From: Paraburkholderia oxyphila NBRC 105797
GTDB lineage: Bacteria; Pseudomonadota; Gammaproteobacteria; Burkholderiales; Burkholderiaceae
Assembly (NCBI RefSeq): GCF_000685075.1
Contig: NZ_BAYD01000084.1
Coordinates: 1 to 45,872, forward strand
Reading direction: 5' to 3'
DNA length: 45,872 nt
Below are positions 1-8,919 of this stretch, one piece after another. Numbering within the stretch: position 1 is the stretch's first letter; every line of letters starts with the position of its first letter. The notes beneath the pieces were generated by a model that saw only the letters and a list, made by a program, of their open reading frames with translations, was not told the origin of the DNA and ran no database searches. The position numbers and the translations under genes are program-made.

Positions 1-84
1 GCAACGCTTGCGGCCCGCCGCGAATACAAGTTAAGGCCAACGTGCCCAGCGCCCCACCCAAACTCCAGGCTTCAATCCCCTGAC

Positions 85-2328
85 TTAAAAATCAATCTTG
101 GCGTTCAAGCTCACGGTCCGCGGATCACCCGGCGCGATATAACTGTCGTACTGGAACATCCAGTACCGCCGGTTCGTGAGGTTGTCGATAGCGGCACGCA
201 GCGTCACGTCGTGACCACCAATGCGCGTCATATAATTCGCGCCCACATTCACGAGCATGTAGCCGCCCGTCTCCAGATCCCCGGCCGGACGCACCTCGGT
301 GTTGCCCGTGTACTTCGCGTCCGCGCCCACCTGCAGACCCGGCACGAACGGCACGTCGTAGGTCACGCGCGCCGCCGCGACGAACTGCGGTGCGCCGGCC
401 ACGCGCTTGCCGTTGTACTGCTGCCCCTTCGCATACCACGTATCGAGCAGCATGACATCGCCCGCGACCTGCCAGCTACGACCCAGCCGGACGCTGCCGC
501 CCGCCTCCAGGCCTTCGTAGATCGAATCGCCGTCCTGCGTAAGCACGTTCTGGCTGTTCGCATAGGAGGCGCCGCGCTCGATGCGGAACAGCGCCGCGTT
601 CGCGCTCCAGCTTGCATGCTCGCTCTTGATGCCCACTTCATACTGGCGCGAGCGCAACGGATTGAGCACCGATCCGCCATTTGCATAGTTATCCGCAACA
701 ACCTGACCCGGCTCCAGCGACTCCACATAGCTCGCATAGAGCGTGGTTTTCGGCTCGAGCTTGTACATGAGCGCGAAGGTCGGCGTAACGACGCCGTTCT
801 GCCCATAGGCCGAGGTCGTCGCGCCAGATATCGCAAAACCTTCCTGATCGTAGTTCGTGTAGCGCAGGCCCGCGAGTACCGACCAGCGGCTTGTGATCTC
901 GACGGTATCGCTCAGGAACAGCGCCTTCTGGTTGATTTCACTCGTGCGATAGCTCTGCAGGCCGCTGCCCGAGTAGTAGCGCAACAGGTTGGGCTCGTAC
1001 AGGTTGCCATCGCCCAGCAGGCCCGAGCCCGGAGCCGTCGCCGCCGGATAGTCGTTGGTCTGATGCTGGATCGCCGCACCGAACACCAGTTGATGCGTGA
1101 ACGGCCCGGTCTTCACCTTGCCCTCGAAGGTGCCCTGCCAGTAGATGTCCTGATTCCTTTCGTCACCGTTCCAGCGGCTGTCCTGATAATCGCCGGCCTG
1201 GTTGAGCAGGATGAGCGTGCTTTCGTTGCGGTCGCGCGTCGACTTGGTGTAGCTCGCCGAGGTATTGAAGGTCCAGTCGGGTGCGATCTGGTATTTGACG
1301 CCCGCCGTGTAGAGCTGCAGGTTGGTGTTCAGGTGCTGGTCGGTGCCGCCGAGCCAGTTGGTGCCGCCGCTGATCGTCGCCGGCAGGCTCGTGCCGATGT
1401 AGCTCGGCGAGACGTAGATCGCCGGCGTCTGACCGCTCGAACGGCTTTGCTGATAGATCGCGTTGAAATAGACGTCGAGGTCGCGCGTGAGTTGCCCGTC
1501 GAGCGCGAGTGCCACCGAGTTGCGGTTGATGTCGCCCGCGTTGTAGGTCTTGCCCGCCTCGTGCGTGTAGTTGATGCGCGCGCCGAACATGCCATCGGGG
1601 CCGAAGCGGCGGCTCAGGTCGACGTGCTGGCTGAGCACGCCGTCCATCCGGTAGCCGAAGTCGAGGCTCGTGACCGGATCCTGGCCCGGCTTCTTCGTGA
1701 CGTAATTGACCACCCCGCCCGGCTCCGCGAAGCCATACATGAAGCCGCCGAGGCCCTTGAGCAGTTCGACGCGCTCGAGGTTCTCGTAGGGCATCGTGAT
1801 GCCGTACGAAATGAACGGATTGCCGTCGATGCGAAAGCCGTTCTGCCAGTCGATGGGCAGGCCGCGAATCGTGATGTAGGTTGCCCACGCGCTATAGGCG
1901 TTGCTGTTGTCGGTGACCGAGGCGTCGCCGGCAAACACGTCGCCGAGCTTGTTCACCTGGCGGTCGGCGAGGTCCTCGCCCGTGACCACGGTGGTCGAAA
2001 ACGGCGTGTCGAGCTGCGAGCGCGTGCCGAGCGCGCCGTTGGACACCGGCGTTTCCAGATGCAGCGGCGAGTCGGTCTCGGCGGCAGCGCTCACCTTCAC
2101 GGCGGGCAGCGACTGCTCGGCGGCAGCCGGCGCAAGGCCGGAGGCGGCCCCGCCCGTCGTCGCGGCGTTCGCGCCGCTCGGGGGATTGGCCTGCGCGGCA
2201 GCGCCCTCACCGGCTGCGGACTGGGCAAAGGCGGACTGGGCCGCGGCGGCAAACGCAAGCCAGGCGGCAATCCGCACTGGACGGTGGAGCCTGCGCCCCG
2301 TATGGCGTGTGGTCTGTTGGTTCTTCAT
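85..2328 (-). CDS. fauA: TonB-dependent ferric-siderophore receptor (FauA-like)
   Basis: Outer-membrane receptor importing a ferric siderophore with TonB/ExbBD energy. The 747-residue protein has a signal peptide (about residues 1-35, ending AAAAQSAFA), an unusual Ala/Gly/Pro-rich linker (about 36-72), a TonB-box-like stretch LPAVKVSA, then a plug domain with GLGGFMYGFAEPGGVVNYV and a 22-strand-type barrel ending in VSLNAKIDF, with the terminal Phe typical of outer-membrane proteins. There is no N-terminal STN signalling domain, so it is not an obvious FecA/FpvA-type transducer. It is divergent from the siderophore biosynthesis operon, from which the ligand is inferred to be that operon's own product. 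Length matches the ferric-alcaligin receptor family. The receptor class is secure; the symbol is inferred from context. Confidence 0.92.
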   Translation of the reverse strand: MKNQQTTRHTGRRLHRPVRIAAWLAFAAAAQSAFAQSAAGEGAAAQANPPSGANAATTGGAASGLAPAAAEQSLPAVKVSAAAETDSPLHLETPVSNGALGTRSQLDTPFSTTVVTGEDLADRQVNKLGDVFAGDASVTDNSNAYSAWATYITIRGLPIDWQNGFRIDGNPFISYGITMPYENLERVELLKGLGGFMYGFAEPGGVVNYVTKKPGQDPVTSLDFGYRMDGVLSQHVDLSRRFGPDGMFGARINYTHEAGKTYNAGDINRNSVALALDGQLTRDLDVYFNAIYQQSRSSGQTPAIYVSPSYIGTSLPATISGGTNWLGGTDQHLNTNLQLYTAGVKYQIAPDWTFNTSASYTKSTRDRNESTLILLNQAGDYQDSRWNGDERNQDIYWQGTFEGKVKTGPFTHQLVFGAAIQHQTNDYPAATAPGSGLLGDGNLYEPNLLRYYSGSGLQSYRTSEINQKALFLSDTVEITSRWSVLAGLRYTNYDQEGFAISGATTSAYGQNGVVTPTFALMYKLEPKTTLYASYVESLEPGQVVADNYANGGSVLNPLRSRQYEVGIKSEHASWSANAALFRIERGASYANSQNVLTQDGDSIYEGLEAGGSVRLGRSWQVAGDVMLLDTWYAKGQQYNGKRVAGAPQFVAAARVTYDVPFVPGLQVGADAKYTGNTEVRPAGDLETGGYMLVNVGANYMTRIGGHDVTLRAAIDNLTNRRYWMFQYDSYIAPGDPRTVSLNAKIDF

Positions 2329-2361
2329 ATCGGCCGGAGTTGGGGGGGCGCCTCTCGCCCC

Positions 2362-2390
2362 GAAATATAAATGCGACTCATTCGTATTTC
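2362..2390. promoter_or_regulatory. Candidate Fur box upstream of the receptor gene
   Basis: A 29-bp imperfect palindrome with outer arms GAAATA (2362-2367) and TATTTC (2385-2390) and inner AATG...CATT, 34 bp upstream of the receptor start codon. It is much more AT-rich than its surroundings. The AATG-n5-CATT core is compatible with overlapping Fur hexamers, and iron repression of such receptors is established for related loci. Site identity is inferred from pattern only. Confidence 0.45.
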
Positions 2391-2724
2391 ATATCGGGCC
2401 GCATCTTAGCAAAGCCTTTCGTCTTTTGAAAGCGTTTCGCATCAATTCGTCAGGGCGACTTGCTCGGCGTCGCGCCAATCTCCCCAACGGCCGCAGGGTC
2501 TTTCGTCTGAAGATTTTTCATAAAAAAGCGACTGAAGACGCTTCGCTCGCACGCACCGGGCGCAGTGCGGTCGATCCCGCTCGCGTGCCTGTGCGCTCGG
2601 GCTTTCAGGGCCCTGCGCGGTGACGGGGCTTCATGCCTGATGGATCAAGGCGTTCGTTCGGTTTCCTTAGTACCTCGCTTTTCGCTCTTGCCATGGCCGA
2701 CTGAGTTTCCTATGATTCGCAAAC

Positions 2725-2745
2725 ACGAATCGTTCTCATTTACAT
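2725..2745 (+). promoter_or_regulatory. Candidate Fur box upstream of alcA
   Basis: The stretch CGAATCGTTCTCATTTACAT (2726-2745) resembles beta-proteobacterial Fur sites of the form AAT-n-nTTCTCATT. It lies about 100 bp before the alcA start in otherwise GC-rich DNA. This suggests iron repression of the alc operon. Inferred from pattern; no -35/-10 pair is clear enough to call with it. Confidence 0.5.
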
Positions 2746-2845
2746 TGTTCAGACGCCGCTTCGGGCAAACGTTTCCTGCGCCCGGCACCGGTGTCGGCTT
2801 TGTGACTGTCCTTCCCGTCTTCGTCCATCGATGAGGTATCGCAAC

Positions 2846-4261
2846 ATGGTCCTGTCCGGCCCGAGTGAAAGCTCAATCATGAGTACACCTAATGTCAAAC
2901 CGAAAACCCATTCACGGCCCGCGCCCGGCTCCGGCGTGCTCGACTTCATCGCCATCGGCCTCGGTCCGTTCAACCTGAGTCTCGCGTGTCTTGCCGAGCC
3001 GATCCGCGACCTGCGCGGTCTGTTCCTCGAACGCAACGAGGACTTCGACTGGCATCCCGGCATGCTGATCGACGACACCACGCTGCAAAACCCGTTTCTC
3101 GCGGACCTCGTGAGTCTCGCCGACCCGAAGAGCCCGTTCAGCTTCCTCAACTACTGCAAGCAGGAAGGCAAACTCTATGCGTACTACATTCGCGAGCGCT
3201 TCTATCTGAGCCGCGCCGAATACAACCGCTACTGCAAATGGGCGATCCGCCAGCTTTCGAGCATTGCGTTCGGCTCGCTCGTGGAGAGCGTGGAATACGT
3301 GGAATGCGACGGCGGAGAAGGTCATTACGCAGTGCGCGGGCGCCACGTGCGGACCGGCGCGCCGTTCGTGCACCGCGCGGCGCGACTCGTGATCGGGGTG
3401 GGCTCGGTGCCGCAGTTGCCGTCGTGCTGCGAAGAGGCGCGCGAGCACTGCATTCATAGCGCGCACTATGTGGCCCGCAAGCGCGAGCTGCAAAAGAAGC
3501 GTTCGATTGCCGTGATTGGCAGCGGCCAGAGCGCCGCCGAGATCTTCTACGACCTGCTCAAGGAAAGCGACGAGCACGACTATGCGCTCACATGGATCAC
3601 GCGCTCGCCGCGCTTCTTCCAGATGGAGAACACCAAGCTCACGCTGGAGATGATCTCGCCCGACTACATCGACTACTTCTACAACCTGCCGGACAGCGTG
3701 CGCGAGGGCATCATCGCGAGGCAGGACAGCCTCTACAAGGGCGTGAACGCCTCGCTCATCAACCAGATCTACGACCTGCTCGACGACCGGCGCAGCCGCG
3801 CGAGCCATCCCGCGCGCCTCATCACCAATTCCGAACTCACGGGCTGTCATTACGACAGCAACGAAGCGCGCTTCCAGTTGCGCTTCGTGCAGCGCGACGA
3901 AGGCGTGCAGTATACGCATGCGACCGATGGCGCGATCTTCGCGACCGGTTATGGCCAGAACGTGCCGGGCTTCATCGACGGCATACGCGAGCGCATCCGC
4001 TGGGACGACAAGGGCCGTTACCGGCTCTCGCGCAACTACGCGATCGACGTGAACGAATGCGACATCTTCGTGCAAAACGCCGGGCTGTACAGCCACGGCC
4101 TCACCAATCCCGACCTGGGCATGAGCTGCTACCGCAACTCGTGCATCCTGCGCGAGCTCACTGGCGTGGAGCACTACAAGATCGAGCGGCGCATCGCGCT
4201 GCAGGACTTCTCGGTGCCCGATACGGACGCGTTCGTGAAAGCGCCGCTGGAGACGCAATGA
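2846..4261 (+). CDS. alcA: Siderophore N-hydroxylating monooxygenase (AlcA-like)
   Basis: FAD- and NADPH-dependent N-hydroxylase of the lysine/ornithine monooxygenase family; in alcaligin-type pathways it hydroxylates a diamine such as putrescine to start the hydroxamate. Visible motifs are the FAD-binding IGLGPFNLSLA near the N terminus, NPFLADLVSLADPKSPFSF, the NADPH-binding AVIGSGQSAAEIFYDLL and the family hallmark FATGYG. Start choice is uncertain: ATG 2846 has GAGG nine bases upstream, ATG 2831 has no Shine-Dalgarno, and ATG 2879 is the start closest to the conserved domain. It is the first gene of the operon, and its stop overlaps the next start as ATGA. Whether the substrate is putrescine, cadaverine or ornithine cannot be read from the sequence. 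Confidence 0.9.
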   Translation: MVLSGPSESSIMSTPNVKPKTHSRPAPGSGVLDFIAIGLGPFNLSLACLAEPIRDLRGLFLERNEDFDWHPGMLIDDTTLQNPFLADLVSLADPKSPFSFLNYCKQEGKLYAYYIRERFYLSRAEYNRYCKWAIRQLSSIAFGSLVESVEYVECDGGEGHYAVRGRHVRTGAPFVHRAARLVIGVGSVPQLPSCCEEAREHCIHSAHYVARKRELQKKRSIAVIGSGQSAAEIFYDLLKESDEHDYALTWITRSPRFFQMENTKLTLEMISPDYIDYFYNLPDSVREGIIARQDSLYKGVNASLINQIYDLLDDRRSRASHPARLITNSELTGCHYDSNEARFQLRFVQRDEGVQYTHATDGAIFATGYGQNVPGFIDGIRERIRWDDKGRYRLSRNYAIDVNECDIFVQNAGLYSHGLTNPDLGMSCYRNSCILRELTGVEHYKIERRIALQDFSVPDTDAFVKAPLETQ

Positions 4262-5529
4262 ATCTGCGCAATACCATCATCCTGATGACGACCTTCGCCG
4301 TCGTCAGCGACGCGATCCTGATTCCGTTCTATCCGCAGTTCTTCGCCGCGCGCTACGGCGTCACGAGCCCCGTGCATGCGGGCGCGTACGTGGCGTGCAT
4401 CTCCATCGTCGTGATGCTCACGCTGCCCGTTTGGGCGCGCATTGCGAAGCGCCTCGACGCCATGCATCTGCTCGTCTACACGCAGTGCGCGGCAGGCGTG
4501 CTCTCGGTCGCGAGCTATTTCGCGGCCACGGTGCCGCTTTTCTGGGTGCTCTCGCTCGCGATGTTCATGTGCAAGAGCAGCTATCTGCTGATGTACCCGT
4601 ACATGATGCGGCTCGAAGCGAAGGCATCGCACGCGCATACCATCGGCGTGCTTTCCGTGGTCGTGCACTTCGGCGCGATTGCGGGCGCCGTGGCGGGCGG
4701 CCTCGTGATGCAGGTGTGGGACGCGCATCACTGCATCTTCGCGATGGCCGCCGGCGATTTCGTGCAGATGGCGATCTGCATGCACCTGATCCGTACACAT
4801 CGCATCGCACGGCGCTGCCGCTTTTGGGTCAATGATGCCGAAGGTGCCGAGGCGCATGCGGTCCGCCCCAGCCTGCGCGAGCGCATGCCGATCTTGCGGC
4901 TCGCGCTGCTCATGCTCGCGTTCGACTTCTGCGTGTATCTGATCCGGCCGTTCATGTCGTCGTACTGGCAAGACGTGACCGGCTCGTCAAGCGAGCTTGC
5001 CTCCGGCCTCGTGTTTGCGATTCCCGGCATGGTCGCGCTGGCCGCGCTGCGCATCAACAAGCGCCTTGCCGCGCGTGGCAAGCCGCTGCCCAGCCATATG
5101 ACCGCGAACCTGCTGCTGTGCACGGCGGGCGTGCTGCTGCAAGGCGTGGAGGTGCCGCTCGCGATCGTCGCGGGCCGGGTGATATTCGGCTGGGCGCTGT
5201 TCCAGATCGTCGTGAAACTCGACGTGACGATGTTCGCGCTCAGCACCCCGGCTTCCTATGCCGCCGATTACAGCGTCATCAACTTCTTCCAGAACCTGGG
5301 CGTGCTGCTCGCTTCGTTCGCGGCGGGCGCGATCGTCGATACGACCGGACTGCGCGCGCCGTTCTTCATCGCATCGGCGGGCCTCCTGGTCACCGTGTTG
5401 CTGGGCGCCTGGCTGCTCGATCGCCCCCGCGCCGGTGTATCCGATGTGTCCGATGCGACGCGCCAGCCCGCCGAAAGCGCCCATTCCCGCGACCTCACCG
5501 ACTCAGGAGTCACCGCCCGTGCGAACTGA
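4258..5529 (+). CDS. MFS transporter, putative siderophore exporter
   Basis: A 423-residue major facilitator protein with about twelve hydrophobic segments. It begins MNLRNTIILMTTFAVVSDAILIPFYPQFFAARYG, with an acidic residue in helix 1 as in drug/siderophore exporters. The ATG overlaps the alcA stop (ATGA), so the two are translationally coupled, and its own end overlaps alcB by 11 bp. In Bordetella the exporter AlcS lies at the far end of the alc locus; here a transporter of the same superfamily sits between the hydroxylase and the acetyltransferase. Export of the new siderophore is the likely role; import of the ferric form across the inner membrane is the alternative, since no ABC importer for it is present. 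Confidence 0.85.
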   Translation: MNLRNTIILMTTFAVVSDAILIPFYPQFFAARYGVTSPVHAGAYVACISIVVMLTLPVWARIAKRLDAMHLLVYTQCAAGVLSVASYFAATVPLFWVLSLAMFMCKSSYLLMYPYMMRLEAKASHAHTIGVLSVVVHFGAIAGAVAGGLVMQVWDAHHCIFAMAAGDFVQMAICMHLIRTHRIARRCRFWVNDAEGAEAHAVRPSLRERMPILRLALLMLAFDFCVYLIRPFMSSYWQDVTGSSSELASGLVFAIPGMVALAALRINKRLAARGKPLPSHMTANLLLCTAGVLLQGVEVPLAIVAGRVIFGWALFQIVVKLDVTMFALSTPASYAADYSVINFFQNLGVLLASFAAGAIVDTTGLRAPFFIASAGLLVTVLLGAWLLDRPRAGVSDVSDATRQPAESAHSRDLTDSGVTARAN

Positions 5530-6163
5530 CATCGTTGCCGAAGAAATCGCGCTGCATTCAGCGCCGCCGCGCGCCGCCAGCCGCGTCTCCGCCGCCTCCC
5601 GCGCGCGCCACGCAACGCATTGCGCCAGCCTTGATGGCTTCCAGATCCGCCCGCTCGATCCGGAGCACGACGCGCCCACGCTCCAGCGCTGGTTCGTCGA
5701 AGAACGCGCCGCGTTCTGGAACATGCGCGAGAAGAGCGTGAGCGAAGTGGCCGCGTTCTATCGGGCCATCGAAGACTCGGGCCACGCGCGGGCCTGGCTC
5801 GGCCTGCGGCACGGCGCGCCCGCGTTCCTCTTCGAGAGCTACGACCCGGCTCACGACGAAGCCGGTGAGCACTACGAGGTACTCGCGGGCGACCTGGGCA
5901 TGCACCTCTTCGTGGGGCCGGCCAGCACGCCCGAGCCCGGCTACACGCGCCACGTGTTCCGCACGCTCATGACGTTCCTGTTCGAGCAATTGAACGCCGA
6001 GCGCATCGTCGTGGAACCCGATGCACGCAACACGCGCATTCATGCGCTCAATCGCGCAATGGGCTTCGTCTACGCCAAGGACGTACCGTTCCGCGAAAAG
6101 ACTGCTTCGCTCGCGTTCTGCACGCGAGCCGATTTTTACGCTGCCATTCAACAGGACTTCTAA
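5519..6163 (+). CDS. alcB: GNAT-type siderophore acyltransferase (AlcB-like)
   Basis: 214-residue N-acyltransferase of the IucB/RhbD/AlcB family, which acylates the hydroxylamine made by AlcA to form the hydroxamate. The acyl-CoA-binding core and family signature are visible in GDLGMHLFVG, YTRHVFRTLMTFLFEQ and RIVVEPDARNTRIHALNRAMGF. The start is taken as GTG 5519 because AGGAG lies nine bases upstream at 5505-5509; the frame stays open further upstream but there is only the shadow of the transporter. It overlaps the transporter by 11 bp and is followed by alcC after 14 bp. In the alcaligin model the acyl group is succinyl; the donor here is not determined by sequence. Confidence 0.87.
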   Translation: MRTDIVAEEIALHSAPPRAASRVSAASRARHATHCASLDGFQIRPLDPEHDAPTLQRWFVEERAAFWNMREKSVSEVAAFYRAIEDSGHARAWLGLRHGAPAFLFESYDPAHDEAGEHYEVLAGDLGMHLFVGPASTPEPGYTRHVFRTLMTFLFEQLNAERIVVEPDARNTRIHALNRAMGFVYAKDVPFREKTASLAFCTRADFYAAIQQDF

Positions 6164-6177
6164 AAGGACGCCACACC

Positions 6178-8073
6178 ATGAACCAACTCCTCGCCCAACC
6201 GTCGATGCAACACATCCAGCTCGCGCCGCATGAGGCCGCCGCGCATCTCACACCCGAAGTCTGGCGCGCAGCGAACCGCATGCTGGTGCGCAAGGCCATC
6301 GCGGAGTACGCGCATGAACTCATCGTCGAGCCGCAGCGCACCGGAGATGCTCCCGGCGCTGGCTACGCGCGCTACGCACTGGAATCCGACGACGGCACGC
6401 GCATCTACACGTTCGAAGCCCGCCTGCTCGCGCTGCGCCACTGGAGCATCCGCCCGGAGACAATCGTCTGCACCGGGAACGGCGCCGAACAGCCGCTCGA
6501 TGCGCTCGCGTTCATTCTCGACGTGAAAGCGCGCCTTGGCATCAAGGAAGAGATGCTGCCGATCTATCTCGACGAAATCAGCAGCACGCTCTATGGCGCT
6601 GCTTACAAAGCGGTGAAGGCCGGTCCCGATACGCCCGAGCTGCTGAGCGCCGACTTCCAGGCCATCGAGACCGCCATGAGCGAAGGGCATCCGGGCTTCG
6701 TCGCCAACAACGGACGGCTCGGCTTCGATGCGGGCGACTATCGCGCATTCGCGCCGGAAGCCGCTTCGGCCATCCAGGTGATCTGGCTCGCCGTGCACAA
6801 GGACAACGCCGCGTTTCATTGCGCCGAAGACCTCGACTACGAGCGCCTCATGCACGAAGAACTCGGCGCGCAAACCATTGCGCGCTACCGGGCCATCGTC
6901 GAGTCGCGCGGCTGCGATTTCGACGACTACCGCCTGATGCCCGCGCACCCGTGGCAGTGGTTCAACAAGCTCTCCATCGCGTTCGCGTCCTACGTGGCGA
7001 CGAATCGCATCATCTGCCTCGGCTACGGCGACGACCGTTATCTCGCCCAGCAGTCGATCCGCACGTTCTTCAACGTCTCGGACCGCTCGAAACGCTATGT
7101 GAAGACGTCGCTGTCGATCCTCAACATGGGTTTCATGCGCGGCCTCTCGCCCTACTACATGTCGGGCACGCCGGCCATCAACGACTTCATCAAGGGCATG
7201 GTTCAGAACGACCCGTATCTGCGCAGCAAGGGCTTCACGATCCTGCGCGAAGTGGCGTCGATGGGCTTTCGCAACCGCTATTACGAGGCGGCAGTGCAAG
7301 CGGACAGCCCCTACAAGAAGATGTTCTCCGCCTTGTGGCGCGAGAACCCGCTCGCGCTCGCCAGCGATGGCCAGCGCCTCACGACCATGGCCGCGCTGCT
7401 GCACACGGACCGCCACGGCCGCGCGCTGCTGCCCGCGCTCATCGAGGCATCGGGGCTCGACGCCGAAGCCTGGCTCGACCGCTACATGGAGGCCTATCTC
7501 GCGCCGCTCGTGCATTGTTTCTACACACACGACCTCGTGTTCATGCCGCACGGCGAAAACCTCATCCTCGTGCTCGAAAACCACGTGCCGGTGCGCGCGA
7601 TCATAAAGGACATCGCAGAAGAATCTGCAATCCTCAATAAAGACGCGAAGTTGCCCGATAACGTGAAACGGCTTGCGGTAGACGTGCCCGAAAACGTCAA
7701 GCTGCTGGCGATTTTCATCGACGTATTCGACGGTTTCTTCCGCTACGTGAACCAGATTCTCGTCGAGCACGGCTGCTGCAGCGAGGACGTGTTCTGGAAC
7801 GCCGTGGCGCGCTGCGTCGCGCGCTATCAGAGCGAGCATCCGGAGCTTGCGCAGAAGTTCGCCGACTACGACCTGTTCGCGCCCGAGTTCCTGCACTCCT
7901 GCCTGAACCGGCTGCAACTGGGCAACAACCTGCAGATGGTCAATCTCGCCGACCCCGCCGGCAACCTGAAGATGGCGGGCAATCTGCGCAACCCGCTCGC
8001 TGGGCGGCGTGACGTTCAACTGGCGTCGCTCGCGGCAGGCAAGCGCGCTGCCGTCGAAGCGGTAGAAGCCTAA
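6178..8073 (+). CDS. alcC: IucA/IucC-family NIS siderophore synthetase (AlcC-like)
   Basis: 631-residue NRPS-independent siderophore synthetase, an ATP-dependent amide ligase which in alcaligin/putrebactin pathways joins and cyclises N-hydroxy-N-succinyl-diamine units. Family motifs are plain: MPAHPWQW, KTSLSILNMGFMRGL followed by SPYYMSGTPAINDFIKG, and MPHGENLILVLENHVPVR with the ATP-site histidine region. The C-terminal FhuF-like half ends about residue 600. Full family length and no frameshift. It sits in the middle of the operon with a 14-bp gap before and 2 bp after. A single synthetase plus one hydroxylase and one acyltransferase fits a symmetrical dihydroxamate macrocycle better than aerobactin, which needs two synthetases. 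Product identity is inference. Confidence 0.92.
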   Translation: MNQLLAQPSMQHIQLAPHEAAAHLTPEVWRAANRMLVRKAIAEYAHELIVEPQRTGDAPGAGYARYALESDDGTRIYTFEARLLALRHWSIRPETIVCTGNGAEQPLDALAFILDVKARLGIKEEMLPIYLDEISSTLYGAAYKAVKAGPDTPELLSADFQAIETAMSEGHPGFVANNGRLGFDAGDYRAFAPEAASAIQVIWLAVHKDNAAFHCAEDLDYERLMHEELGAQTIARYRAIVESRGCDFDDYRLMPAHPWQWFNKLSIAFASYVATNRIICLGYGDDRYLAQQSIRTFFNVSDRSKRYVKTSLSILNMGFMRGLSPYYMSGTPAINDFIKGMVQNDPYLRSKGFTILREVASMGFRNRYYEAAVQADSPYKKMFSALWRENPLALASDGQRLTTMAALLHTDRHGRALLPALIEASGLDAEAWLDRYMEAYLAPLVHCFYTHDLVFMPHGENLILVLENHVPVRAIIKDIAEESAILNKDAKLPDNVKRLAVDVPENVKLLAIFIDVFDGFFRYVNQILVEHGCCSEDVFWNAVARCVARYQSEHPELAQKFADYDLFAPEFLHSCLNRLQLGNNLQMVNLADPAGNLKMAGNLRNPLAGRRDVQLASLAAGKRAAVEAVEA

Positions 8074-8075
8074 GC

Positions 8076-8879
8076 ATGGCGGCGAACCGCGCACTGGAGG
8101 ACATGCTGCGGCTCGCCGCACGCCTCGTGCCTGGCTTGCACGGCGTGGTGCTGGCACAACCCGAAGCGCCACCCGCTCTTTCCGTGCAAGAACCGGTCTA
8201 TGTGTGCCCCGCACCGCGCGCGGACGAAGGCAACCGCGCCGCGCTCGATGCCCTGTCCGCGTACTGGTCCCGGGCCTGGCCCGAGGCTGGGCGCGCCTAC
8301 TGGGCGTCGCGCTGCTGGGGCATCCTGATCTGGCAGCCTGTGTATTTGAGCGTGATCGGCGTGCATGCCGCGCAGCGCGTGCTCTCGCTCGCCGCCCTCG
8401 CGCAACCCGTTTCCGAAGGCTGGACGCGCGAGGTACGGCTGCCCGATCACGCTCCCACCCCAGGCGATACCGAAGAGCTGATCGCGCACGCCGCGCGCGA
8501 GATTGCCGCGTGCTGCGCCCAGATCTACGCCGACCTCACGCCCGTGATCCGCGTGAATCCGGCTGCGGCGCGCGGGACACAAGCCGACGTGGTGCTTGCC
8601 GCCCTGCTTGCGGCACGCAAGATGCGGCCCGAGTGGAGCGACGCGCAAGTGGATGCGCTCGGGCGCCGGTGGCTTGCCGCGCTCGATATCGAAGGCTGCG
8701 GCGGCTACTTCGCGTTCGCACGCACCGACGGCTCGCACTCGCTCGCGCTAGAGCGCAAAACCTGCTGCTACCACTACCGCCGCCGCGACGGCGAAATGTG
8801 CAGCACGTGTCCGCGGCTCGCGAAGCACGAACGCATCGTGCGACTGAATGCCGAACGGGACGCCGCGCTCGAAACATGA
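8076..8879 (+). CDS. alcD: FhuF-like siderophore iron reductase (AlcD-like)
   Basis: 267-residue protein starting 2 bp after the alcC stop. Its C terminus holds the FhuF-type [2Fe-2S] ligand motif CC-x10-C-x2-C (Cys230, Cys231, Cys242, Cys245), within CCYHYRRRDGEMCSTC. FhuF-family proteins reduce Fe(III) hydroxamates in the cytoplasm to release iron, so this gene probably acts after uptake and not in synthesis. The N-terminal 200 residues are poorly conserved and lack other motifs I recognise. Position matches alcD of Bordetella, whose role was long left open. Function is by family motif and context; symbol by synteny. Confidence 0.82.
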   Translation: MAANRALEDMLRLAARLVPGLHGVVLAQPEAPPALSVQEPVYVCPAPRADEGNRAALDALSAYWSRAWPEAGRAYWASRCWGILIWQPVYLSVIGVHAAQRVLSLAALAQPVSEGWTREVRLPDHAPTPGDTEELIAHAAREIAACCAQIYADLTPVIRVNPAAARGTQADVVLAALLAARKMRPEWSDAQVDALGRRWLAALDIEGCGGYFAFARTDGSHSLALERKTCCYHYRRRDGEMCSTCPRLAKHERIVRLNAERDAALET

Positions 8880-8919
8880 GCATGCGGGCGCCTGGCGTCC
8901 AACCGAAAGGAATCGATCG

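Larger units (their letters stand above)
2329..2845. other. Divergent intergenic control region of the siderophore locus
   Basis: About 500 bp between the receptor (leftward) and alcA (rightward). Open frames across it have no family character and no start signals. It contains the two Fur-like sites listed separately, one beside each gene. I find no coding gene here; in particular there is no regulator of the AlcR type. Confidence 0.6.

Noticed and set aside
211..2370. A 719-codon open frame on the plus strand opposite the receptor gene
   Set aside because: Rich in Arg, His and Ala with no domain, and exactly overlaps a strong outer-membrane receptor on the other strand. High-GC DNA often keeps the antisense frame open.
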